14,810 nt of DNA from Flavobacteriales bacterium (GTDB lineage Bacteria; Bacteroidota; Bacteroidia; Flavobacteriales_D; Crocinitomicaceae): positions 1 through 14,810 of the forward strand of contig CANHQC010000013.1 of assembly GCA_947462695.1 (NCBI GenBank). Reading direction: 5' to 3'. Under the pieces are notes generated by a model. The model saw nothing but the letters and a program-made list of their open reading frames with translations. It did no database searches and was not told the DNA's origin. The translations under genes and the position numbers were made by a program. The stretch's first letter is position 1; each line of letters opens with the position of its first letter. Of the stretch, positions 1 through 5,247 are shown piece after piece.

Positions 1-2
1 AT

Positions 3-95
3 TGGTTCAATGAGCAAAAAATCCATTCTGGTGTTAATTTAACTAAGTTTGAGGAGGCAAGGGGTATTGCTTCACGTATTTTACCAGTATATTAA
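3..95 (+). CDS. 3' end of an unidentified gene (partial, start outside window)
   Basis: The third frame is open from the window edge to a TAA at 93-95 and gives about 30 C-terminal residues, mixed polar and hydrophobic, ending in ILPVY. The other two forward frames hit stops early (taa at 40-42 in frame 1, tga at 11-13 in frame 2). The lipoprotein gene that follows starts 11 bases after the stop, so the two are probably co-transcribed. The fragment is too short for me to name a family. It could be the end of an enzyme or of a cell-surface protein. Confidence 0.55.
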   Translation, partial: WFNEQKIHSGVNLTKFEEARGIASRILPVY

Positions 96-106
96 AACGT
101 CACGCT

Positions 107-757
107 ATGAATAGGTTCTTATTTTATTTATGCACTTTTTTTGTTTTGACTTCCTGCGGGACTGACGAAGAAACGAATGACAACCAACCTGTAGAAACTT
201 CCAGCGAAATTATCGGAATTGAAACACTTTTCAACGAAAAAGAATTTCCTGATCCTGTGCATTTAGAATTACTCAAGGAACTCAAAATTTGCAACACTGC
301 TCAAAAGGACACCTCTAATTACCTCGATCCAGCTTGTTCACCATCGTTCTTTAAGTTTTTTCAACTGAATGAAAATGTTCCTGTCAAAAACGCTTTCATA
401 CTTCAAATAAAGTCGAAGGTTGGTGGGATTAAATTAAGAAGGTTGATTGTCTTTATGCGTGAAAAAGGAGATTTAGTTAAGGTAAATGGATTTGTAGCCA
501 ATTTAATTGGATTGCGTCCTACATCTTCTGGTCATTACGATTTAATTCTCCGATTTAATGATAATGTAGAAGGTGATATTATTTTTTACAATACTATTTT
601 TAAATGGGACGGAAAGAAATATGTCTATGATTGCACTGAAACAATTGAGGGAACTGATCAATCTGGTCCATGGAGGCAACGAATAAAAGAAGAATTCAAG
701 GATTCTGTTTCGAAAGACATTTATGCCACATTGGTTAAGAACCAAATGATTATCTAA
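107..757 (+). CDS. Lipoprotein of unknown function, 216 aa
   Basis: The N-terminus is a lipoprotein signal: Asn2-Arg3, a hydrophobic core at about residues 4-14, then the lipobox LTSC with the lipidated Cys at 17. An acidic, Asn/Thr-rich linker follows (residues 19-35). The mature part is a mixed domain with no family I recognise. It has three further cysteines, and its second half alternates charged and hydrophobic residues, suggesting beta strands (for example the stretch with YDLILRF and IIFYN). By location it is anchored in the inner or outer membrane. Its TAA shares one base with the ATG of the next gene (TAATG), so translation of the two lipoproteins is probably coupled. The start at 107 is chosen because the signal peptide begins there. 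No Shine-Dalgarno is visible. Confidence 0.8.
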   Translation: MNRFLFYLCTFFVLTSCGTDEETNDNQPVETSSEIIGIETLFNEKEFPDPVHLELLKELKICNTAQKDTSNYLDPACSPSFFKFFQLNENVPVKNAFILQIKSKVGGIKLRRLIVFMREKGDLVKVNGFVANLIGLRPTSSGHYDLILRFNDNVEGDIIFYNTIFKWDGKKYVYDCTETIEGTDQSGPWRQRIKEEFKDSVSKDIYATLVKNQMII

Positions 758-1179
758 TGCGTCTAATTGTTGTTTTTTCAGCTCTTGTTTTATTTATTTC
801 TTGTAGCGATCAATACACGCTTGATCCATTGCCAATTGAGCCGTTGTTGCATAATGGCAATAGTAAACTATGGGTGATAGATCAAATTCTGAAGGGTAAA
901 AAAAATCTAGCACCGCAGGTCAACATGCAAAAAGATGTGCTTGTTTTTTATGAAAACGGAAGGTGTATGGTACAACCTATGTCATCAATTGGAGACATTG
1001 TTGGGAAAAAAGGTGATTATAAAGCTTATTCAGAGGACAGCACATTGACGCTTTATTTTAAAAATGAAAAATGGGATTTCAATCTTAAATTTTCTGGAGA
1101 AGACACTATTGTACTAGCGCCAAAAAAGTCATCAGATCTCCCTTACAAACTAGTGATTGTACCGTTTCCTGAATTTTAG
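757..1179 (+). CDS. Small lipoprotein, possibly lipocalin-like, 140 aa
   Basis: A short signal peptide ends in the lipobox FISC, with the lipidated Cys at 16. The mature part has a lipocalin-like layout often seen in Bacteroidetes lipoproteins. A Trp-Val start of the first strand (LWVIDQI) is followed by a strand containing a Gly turn (YENGRC), a GDY segment, a Ser/Thr-rich strand (STLTLYF) and a late DTIVL strand. This fold assignment is inferred from the pattern only; no diagnostic motif is present. The ATG overlaps the previous TAA by one base. The stop at 1177-1179 overlaps the stop of the opposite-strand gene in the tetramer TTAG, leaving no room for an intergenic terminator. Confidence 0.78.
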   Translation: MRLIVVFSALVLFISCSDQYTLDPLPIEPLLHNGNSKLWVIDQILKGKKNLAPQVNMQKDVLVFYENGRCMVQPMSSIGDIVGKKGDYKAYSEDSTLTLYFKNEKWDFNLKFSGEDTIVLAPKKSSDLPYKLVIVPFPEF

Positions 1180-1970
1180 TTTTTTTGAATTCTTAGTACT
1201 TCTGTTCTGCCTTCACAAAAAATCTTGGCGAAGTAAATACCAGTTGAGTATGCTGTTAAATCCAATTGATTAGAATAGAAATCCCCCATCTTTGAACCAT
1301 TTATGGAATGAATTTCAACTCGATTTATAGGTTGATTTGAGGAAATTGTAATTAGTCCAGTTGTTGGATTAGGAAAGGCTGCTAGTGAAGATGACGTTTG
1401 TTCAGTAATACCAACTGGATCATCTATACGCGCAGCAATATCATCTAAATACAATTTAAAACCATCATTCGTTACATTGACAAATGCGATATATACTTGT
1501 TGGTTAACATAGCCCTCACCGCTTAAATTAATTTGACGGGTAGTCCATTCCACATTTTCTTCTTGAATATAACCAATCGTATCTGTAAAACTCAAAGGGT
1601 CAGCATTAGTGGTAGAAATGACTACTAAGTAGTCGTCAGGCCATGAAGCATCTTGCGAACGTGCATTCCATTGGATGAAATTTCCAAATGAACTAAGTGA
1701 AAGGGGAGGAGTGATTAACCATCTATTAGCTGTACCAGCTGGTTCGAAAAACGAAGTAGATGCAGCCACAGTATCATTAGGAAAATCAGTGTCAATTGTC
1801 GAGATCCATGCATTAGTATATTCAGCGACTTGTGAAGACGGGATGTTAAAATCGTTATCGATAATCGTATATGTCGAAGGAATTCCCTGCTGAAAATCAG
1901 TTGAAAGAATAATTTGCTGACCAAATGAAAGTGAGCATTGAAGCGAAAACAAAAAAATAAAATAGCGCAT
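1176..1970 (-). CDS. Secreted T9SS type A sorting-domain protein with cleaved-adhesin-like domain, 264 aa
   Basis: A signal peptide spans residues 1 to about 17 and probably ends before QQIILS. Residues about 22-182 resemble the cleaved-adhesin / choice-of-anchor J jelly roll: a TDFQ-GIP opening, a TANRWLITPPLSL segment, the WNARS strand, the DDYLVVIST strand, and an AFVN...LYLDDIA ending. Residues about 197-264 are a type A type IX sorting domain, with FPNPTTG at 199-205, GIYFAKI at 244-250 and a basic C-terminus ending KN. Such proteins cross the outer membrane by the type IX system, and the C-terminal domain is removed with attachment to the surface or release. This is a short one-domain member; binding to glycan or protein is a family-based guess. 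A perfect -7 box lies 18 bases upstream. Confidence 0.88.
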   Translation of the reverse strand: MRYFIFLFSLQCSLSFGQQIILSTDFQQGIPSTYTIIDNDFNIPSSQVAEYTNAWISTIDTDFPNDTVAASTSFFEPAGTANRWLITPPLSLSSFGNFIQWNARSQDASWPDDYLVVISTTNADPLSFTDTIGYIQEENVEWTTRQINLSGEGYVNQQVYIAFVNVTNDGFKLYLDDIAARIDDPVGITEQTSSSLAAFPNPTTGLITISSNQPINRVEIHSINGSKMGDFYSNQLDLTAYSTGIYFAKIFCEGRTEVLRIQKN

Positions 1971-1987
1971 TTTACAACCTTAGATTA

Positions 1988-1995
1988 CAAAAGTA
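1988..1995 (-). promoter_or_regulatory. Candidate -7 box for the T9SS protein gene
   Basis: On the minus strand this reads TACTTTTG, a perfect match to the Bacteroidetes -7 consensus TAnnTTTG. It implies a transcript start near 1982 and a leader of about 12 bases before the ATG at 1970. No good -33 TTTG lies at the usual spacing. The box sits in the 36-base gap after the DUF4268 stop, so the T9SS gene may be transcribed separately from its upstream neighbour. Confidence 0.45.
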
Positions 1996-2006
1996 ACGAA
2001 AGGAGA

Positions 2007-2471
2007 TCAATTGACGAGGAGAATAAGGATATCTTTAAATTCTTGGTAAAATAGGTCAAACTCGATTAAGCGCGATTTTAGAAAATGGTAAAGTTTATCG
2101 TGGTCATCTTTTTGATAGAAGTTGCCATCTTCAGTCGACCAATAAATGCGTGAAATAGCTCGACCATCTGGAAGTATATGATTCTCTTCCCAGTTGGTAT
2201 TAATTGTCATTGTGGATTCCAAGACGCGTTTTAATTCGCACATTTGCTCCCAAATGATGGCCCGAATTCCGTCGTCTTTTGGTTGTATATCGAGACATAG
2301 TCGCGCGCCATTGCCATCTGCCTCAAGCCTGATGTATATGCCTTTAACATCAGAAGGATAGTTTAACCAATTCATTCGTCGTCCATTCGATGAATGAATT
2401 TTTTTCATATGGTCTTTAAAACCAGTCCAAAACGAAATATTGAGTAAACGATATTCTTCTTTTGATAACAT
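2007..2471 (-). CDS. DUF4268 domain protein, 154 aa
   Basis: The full length matches the DUF4268 family as I recall it from Bacteroidetes. There is an opening S-K-E-E segment followed by FWTGFKDHM, then the NWLNY motif (about residues 35-39), the strand IYIRLEADGNGARLCLDI, a central E-M-C-E-LK helix, and the ISRIYW strand near residue 106, ending in a helix rich in Phe, Tyr and Glu. It has no signal peptide or membrane segment, so it should be cytoplasmic. DUF4268 also appears as an accessory domain in restriction-like or nuclease contexts, but here it stands alone with no methyltransferase or nuclease nearby. The molecular role is unknown. The ATG at 2471 is clear and lies 93 bases from the divergent rhodanese gene. 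A short perfect hairpin lies just upstream of its start. Confidence 0.8.
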   Translation of the reverse strand: MLSKEEYRLLNISFWTGFKDHMKKIHSSNGRRMNWLNYPSDVKGIYIRLEADGNGARLCLDIQPKDDGIRAIIWEQMCELKRVLESTMTINTNWEENHILPDGRAISRIYWSTEDGNFYQKDDHDKLYHFLKSRLIEFDLFYQEFKDILILLVN

Positions 2472-2484
2472 GGGATAAAAATAC

Positions 2485-2500
2485 GATCTTTTCGAAGATC
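2485..2500. repeat. Perfect hairpin in the divergent intergenic region
   Basis: GATCTT-TTCG-AAGATC is a 6-base perfect stem with a 4-base loop, lying 14 bases upstream of the DUF4268 ATG. It could be an RNA hairpin in the DUF4268 leader or a dimeric repressor operator. No promoter for DUF4268 is clear enough to decide between these. Confidence 0.5.
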
Positions 2501-2507
2501 AAATTAT

Positions 2508-2521
2508 GTAACTTGTGTTAC
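2508..2521. promoter_or_regulatory. Candidate CRP/FNR-type operator
   Basis: GTAAC-ttgt-GTTAC is a perfect inverted repeat with the 5-4-5 spacing typical of CRP/FNR superfamily sites such as FNR and NnrR/HcpR. Its centre (2514.5) lies about 40-42 bases upstream of the start predicted from the -7 box at 2544-2551. That is the class II activator position, and the promoter lacks a good -33 element. Activation of the rhodanese gene is inferred; the site could also act on the divergent DUF4268 gene. Confidence 0.45.
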
Positions 2522-2543
2522 GTGAAATGACTATTGAAAGAGG

Positions 2544-2551
2544 TAAGTTTG
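2544..2551 (+). promoter_or_regulatory. Candidate -7 box for the rhodanese gene
   Basis: TAAGTTTG is a perfect match to TAnnTTTG. The predicted transcript start is near 2555-2558, giving a leader of only about 7-10 bases before the ATG at 2565 or the alternative ATG at 2568. No TTTG is present 17-23 bases upstream; an inverted repeat occupies that area instead. Confidence 0.5.
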
Positions 2552-2564
2552 TGAAAAATGTTTT

Positions 2565-2975
2565 ATGATGAAAGGAAAAATTTTAGGGGTATTGATGCTA
2601 AGTGTTTTATCACTCGGATTTTTATCAAGCGTAAATGCTAGGAATACACTTCCAACGAGTTGGAGTCAAAAATCACCGATTTTTAAAGTTGTGTCGGCGA
2701 GTGAGTTTAAAACGTTAATGGAAAAAAAAGGAATACAGTTAATTGATGTGCGAACACCACAAGAAGTTGGAAAAGGAAAGATTGGTAATGCGAAGAATCT
2801 TGATTTTTATGGAGCTTCATTTAAATCAGAGTTGAATAAATTAGACAAAACAAAACCAGTGTTGATTTATTGTCAAAGTGGAAACCGAAGTGGACAAGCT
2901 GTAAATATGATGAAATCCATGGGATTCACAGAAGTTTATGATTTAAAGGGAGGTTGGGGTGCTTGGCCTAAATGA
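2565..2975 (+). CDS. Exported single-domain rhodanese-like protein, 136 aa
   Basis: Residues 1 to about 25 form a signal peptide (MMKGK, a hydrophobic core, then SSVNA before Arg26), so the protein acts outside the cytoplasm. The rhodanese domain covers about 40-136. It starts with the strand and helix that lead to LIDVRTPQE (59-67). The active-site loop is C103-Q-S-G-N-R-S, whose Cys would carry the persulfide, and it ends in the usual GGWGAW segment. Family members transfer sulfane sulfur to thiophilic acceptors such as cyanide or protein thiols; many periplasmic ones have no known substrate. It is monocistronic: it has its own candidate promoter and operator and a strong terminator 16 bases after the stop. 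ATG 2565 is immediately followed by a second ATG at 2568, either of which could be used. Confidence 0.92.
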   Translation: MMKGKILGVLMLSVLSLGFLSSVNARNTLPTSWSQKSPIFKVVSASEFKTLMEKKGIQLIDVRTPQEVGKGKIGNAKNLDFYGASFKSELNKLDKTKPVLIYCQSGNRSGQAVNMMKSMGFTEVYDLKGGWGAWPK

Positions 2976-2991
2976 TTTATTAAGCGATCTT

Positions 2992-3021
2992 AAAAGCGAT
3001 GAGTGAGTCATCGCTTTTTTT
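2992..3021 (+). terminator. Rho-independent terminator after the rhodanese gene, possibly bidirectional
   Basis: An 11-base perfect stem pairs AAAAGCGATGA (2992-3002) with TCATCGCTTTT (3008-3018) around the 5-base loop GTGAG. A T run continues to 3021. On the minus strand the same stem is followed by four T bases, so it could also stop transcription from the cold-shock gene. Confidence 0.9.
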
Positions 3022-3025
3022 ATTC

Positions 3026-3044
3026 GTTAAGTATTGTATTTAAC
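3026..3044. repeat. Small inverted repeat between convergent genes
   Basis: GTTAA at 3026-3030 pairs with TTAAC at 3040-3044. The pairing continues inward through one G-U and two A-T pairs to a 3-base TTG loop, giving an 8-pair AT-rich hairpin. It sits between the strong terminator and a second AT-rich hairpin. Confidence 0.45.
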
Positions 3045-3045
3045 A

Positions 3046-3074
3046 TAATATTAATTATAGGACAATTAATATTA
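3046..3074 (-). terminator. AT-only hairpin at the 3' end of the cold-shock gene
   Basis: TAATATTAATT (3046-3056) and AATTAATATTA (3064-3074) form a perfect 11-base stem with a 7-base loop. The minus-strand stop codon (3074-3072) is the first three bases of the stem. The stem has no G-C pairs, so it is a weak terminator by itself. It may protect the mRNA end or work with the GC-richer hairpin further downstream. Confidence 0.4.
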
Positions 3075-3518
3075 CGCTTTTCGAACGTGCACAGCGTTTG
3101 GACCTTTTTGTCCTGGCATTGTTTCGAATGTTACCTTATCACCCTCGGCAATTGGATCGATGATTCCGTTTATGTGTACAAATATATTCTCTTGAGATTG
3201 TAAGTCTTTTATAAATCCGTATCCTTTAGCTGAATTGTAATAAGACACTTTTCCTTGACGTACTTTCGACGATTCATCTTCCTCACGTTTTGGAACGCCA
3301 ATTTCTATAGAACTTGCTTTAACTGATTTTTTCTTGGTTGGATCCGGCGGCGTATCAGTAATATTTCCAAACTCATCCACATATGCTAACATACTTTCCA
3401 AACCGCCTCCAGGAGAGCTTGCCTTTCTTTCCTCTTTTTTAAGCTGTTTGTCTTTACGCTTCTTGATTTTTAATTTTTCTTTTTCTTTTTTACTGAAGGT
3501 CTCTTGGGATTTTGCCAT
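3072..3518 (-). CDS. Cold-shock-domain protein with long basic N-terminal extension, 148 aa
   Basis: Residues about 87-147 form a cold-shock domain that binds single-stranded RNA or DNA. RNP1 is KGYGFI at 98-103 and RNP2 is IFVHI at 112-116. The first 32 residues are nearly all Lys, Glu and Arg (KKEKEKLKIKKRKDKQ), predicted as a charged helix that could add RNA or ribosome contacts. A linker follows, with a GGG turn and a DEFGNITDTPPDP segment at about 49-60. The protein is twice the length of a CspA-type protein; I recall this extended layout from other Bacteroidetes, so it is not a fusion unique to this genome. It has its own promoter at 3654-3684 and a structured leader of roughly 130 nt. 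It is the last minus-strand gene before the terminator cluster. A role as RNA chaperone is inferred from the domain. Confidence 0.9.
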   Translation of the reverse strand: MAKSQETFSKKEKEKLKIKKRKDKQLKKEERKASSPGGGLESMLAYVDEFGNITDTPPDPTKKKSVKASSIEIGVPKREEDESSKVRQGKVSYYNSAKGYGFIKDLQSQENIFVHINGIIDPIAEGDKVTFETMPGQKGPNAVHVRKA

Positions 3519-3556
3519 TCGATTCTTTGTGTTTATATTATGTTAAATAAAATCCT

Positions 3557-3571
3557 ATTCCTAAACGGAAT
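3557..3571 (-). repeat. Leader hairpin 2 of the cold-shock gene
   Basis: In the minus-strand leader ATTCC-GTTTA-GGAAT forms a 5-base stem with a 5-base loop, about 40 bases upstream of the ATG. The segment TCCGTTT (3569-3563) can instead pair with AAACGGA at 3638-3632, so two alternative folds are possible. Confidence 0.35.
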
Positions 3572-3632
3572 GCACACTGTACGAATGGAAACAGAAAAAC
3601 AGGGAAATGCTCACTAAATCAATCCAGGAAGT

Positions 3633-3649
3633 CCGTTTTATTTAAACGG
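3633..3649 (-). repeat. Leader hairpin 1 at the predicted 5' end of the cold-shock mRNA
   Basis: In the minus-strand transcript CCGTTT-AAATA-AAACGG forms a perfect 6-base stem with a 5-base loop. By the promoter spacing it lies at, or within a few bases of, the 5' end of the transcript. Such a position could protect the mRNA. The same AAACGG can also pair with a second CCGTTT about 70 bases downstream. Confidence 0.4.
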
Positions 3650-3653
3650 TTTA

Positions 3654-3684
3654 CAAAGGTAAGCTAATTTTTCTGATGTACAAA
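3654..3684 (-). promoter_or_regulatory. Textbook Bacteroidetes promoter for the cold-shock gene
   Basis: On the minus strand TTTG (3684-3681) is followed by exactly 19 bases and then TACCTTTG (3661-3654), a perfect TTTG-N19-TAnnTTTG housekeeping promoter. The predicted transcript start is near 3647-3650, giving a leader of about 130 nt before the ATG at 3518. The promoter lies just downstream of the aminotransferase stop, so the cold-shock gene can be transcribed on its own. Confidence 0.75.
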
Positions 3685-3704
3685 GAGGTGGCTACTGATG
3701 AGCA

Positions 3705-4571
3705 CTATTCTACGTGTGTCGAATCGAGCTCATTTTCCCAGTAATCATTAAGGATAGCCACAAGTTTTCTCGACATGTTATTAAAGTATCGCTTGGTACG
3801 GTATCCACTTACCCAATTGATTCCGCGAATGGCATTTGTGAAAAATATTTCGTCTGCAGCGAGCAAGTTTTGGGGCATGATAGCACATTCATACACTTTT
3901 ATGCCATTTTTCAAAGCGAGGTTAATCACTTGCATACGCATTGTGCCTGCTAAACAGCCTTCTTCAATTCCAGGAGTATAGAGCACGCCATTACTTACAA
4001 CGAACATATTGCAACTTGAACTTTCTAATATACCGCCATTATCATTTACAATCAGTACATCATCTAAATTTCGTGACTGTGCGTTGATGGCAGCCATCAC
4101 ATAGACTAATCCACTTTTCGTCTTGAAATTGGACAATACGTTTTTTTGTTTTTTAATTTCTGTGTACTGGTCAATTTCTAAACCCTTGGAATTCAGTTCG
4201 AAATTATTTGAAGGGTACGGATATACTTCAATAAAAAATGTGGCGTCATTCGATTCAGGCAAGTAAGCTCCTCCTGAAATCCTATCCAATGAAATTCTAC
4301 ACCTCCCCCCTTCTGTTATACCTGATTCCCTGCATAATTCAAGGATTCGTTCATGGAAGAACTGCTCGGTATAAAATACAGGTGTACGCATTTTAATTGC
4401 TTTCGCCCCTTCAATCATACGATGGATATGGTTCGATAAATTAATCGGCATACCGTTCATTATCCGTATGCTTTCAAACACGCCATCACCATAAACATGT
4501 CCTCTGTTTCCGGCATGTATAGTCGGCGAATCATTTGTTAAAACTGAACCATTATTATTAATGTACAGCAT
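3705..4571 (-). CDS. PLP-dependent class IV aminotransferase or lyase, 288 aa
   Basis: Fold-type IV PLP enzyme, the family of branched-chain and D-amino-acid aminotransferases and aminodeoxychorismate lyase. Visible are the N-terminal YGDGVFES motif (about 27-34), the PLP lysine in SNFKTKSGLVYVMA (Lys about 150), the ESSSCNMFVV strand with its Glu near 183, the TPGIEEGCLAGTMR cofactor-phosphate loop, and the late DEIFFTNAIRGI segment. The substrate cannot be settled: GDGVFES fits aminodeoxychorismate lyase (PabC) as well as an amino-acid transaminase, and no folate or branched-chain gene is nearby. I start at ATG 4571 rather than the in-frame TTG at 4580, because proteins of this family open with M-x-x-I-N-x-x-G and the TTG overlaps the rhomboid stop. 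The gap to that stop is 5 bases, so the two genes are very likely co-transcribed. Confidence 0.88.
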   Translation of the reverse strand: MLYINNNGSVLTNDSPTIHAGNRGHVYGDGVFESIRIMNGMPINLSNHIHRMIEGAKAIKMRTPVFYTEQFFHERILELCRESGITEGGRCRISLDRISGGAYLPESNDATFFIEVYPYPSNNFELNSKGLEIDQYTEIKKQKNVLSNFKTKSGLVYVMAAINAQSRNLDDVLIVNDNGGILESSSCNMFVVSNGVLYTPGIEEGCLAGTMRMQVINLALKNGIKVYECAIMPQNLLAADEIFFTNAIRGINWVSGYRTKRYFNNMSRKLVAILNDYWENELDSTHVE

Positions 4572-4576
4572 AATCG

Positions 4577-5236
4577 TCAAAATAGAAGATTCAGAAATTC
4601 TTTTCCTTTGTCAATATTAGTAAATAAAGCGAAAAGAATACCAAAGATTGCACCTCCAATGTGTGCGTCATGAGCAATACCAGAAGTGGATTTTTTATCT
4701 GCCCAATATTCAAATGCCAGATATAGCGGTCCAAATAAATAAGCTGGAATTGGAATAGGTAGAAAAATGAGCATCAATTCCATTGTTGGATTCCATACGA
4801 TAGAGGCAAAAATTACAGCCGAAACTGCCCCTGATGCTCCTAATGAACGGTATGAAGGGTTATCCTTATTGCGCAGATATGGGATCAACGTTGCCGCCGC
4901 ACCACCAAACACGTAAAGCAAAATAAACTTCGTTTGTCCTTGTGCTGCACCGAACTCCATCATCCATTGCTGTTCTAAAATTGAACCGAGAAAATATAAC
5001 GATAACATATTGAAAATAAGGTGCATGTAATCAGCATGAAGCAACTGATGCATGAACATTGGCAGTATATTCTGGTGGTGTTTCATGTCAAAAGGTGAAA
5101 ACATCCATTTGTTCATGAAACTTCTGTTTCCAAATGCATGGATAGAGATTGCGCTGGTAATGATAATTACAGCAAAAACGACAGAGATCATAAGTGCAAA
5201 AATAAGTTTATCTTTCCATAAAATTAAGCTATTCAA
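4577..5236 (-). CDS. Rhomboid-family intramembrane serine protease, 219 aa
   Basis: Six to seven hydrophobic segments are visible. Catalytic features are the GASG motif with nucleophile Ser135 (133-136) and His192 in AHIGGAIFG on the last helix. The HLIFNM segment (H72, N76) supplies the oxyanion and HxxxN-type contacts. Rhomboids cleave transmembrane substrates in or near the membrane; the substrate here is unknown. The start is uncertain: the frame is closed by TGA at 5245-5243 and the first plausible start is TTG 5236, only 11 bases from the divergent lipoprotein ATG. The first ATG is Met16 (5191), which would still leave a hydrophobic first helix. The full form is kept because the charged WKDK before the helix suits an N-terminal anchor. 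It is followed immediately by the aminotransferase. Confidence 0.85.
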   Translation of the reverse strand: MNSLILWKDKLIFALMISVVFAVIIITSAISIHAFGNRSFMNKWMFSPFDMKHHQNILPMFMHQLLHADYMHLIFNMLSLYFLGSILEQQWMMEFGAAQGQTKFILLYVFGGAAATLIPYLRNKDNPSYRSLGASGAVSAVIFASIVWNPTMELMLIFLPIPIPAYLFGPLYLAFEYWADKKSTSGIAHDAHIGGAIFGILFALFTNIDKGKEFLNLLF

Positions 5237-5247
5237 GGAAGTTCAGA

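Noticed and set aside
51-57. GAGGAGG, a Shine-Dalgarno-like run
   Set aside because: It lies inside the partial first gene, about 50 bases from the next ATG, too far to serve it.
1675-1924. Two 70-codon open frames within the T9SS gene
   Set aside because: Overlap a well-supported gene and show no signal peptide or family pattern.
3003-3203. 66-codon open frame on the + strand with hydrophobic residues
   Set aside because: It starts inside the rhodanese terminator loop and lies mostly antisense to the cold-shock gene, which has clear domain motifs.
4571-4580. TTG start of the aminotransferase overlapping the rhomboid stop
   Set aside because: ATG 4571 gives the family-typical N-terminus; the TTG would add only three unconserved residues.
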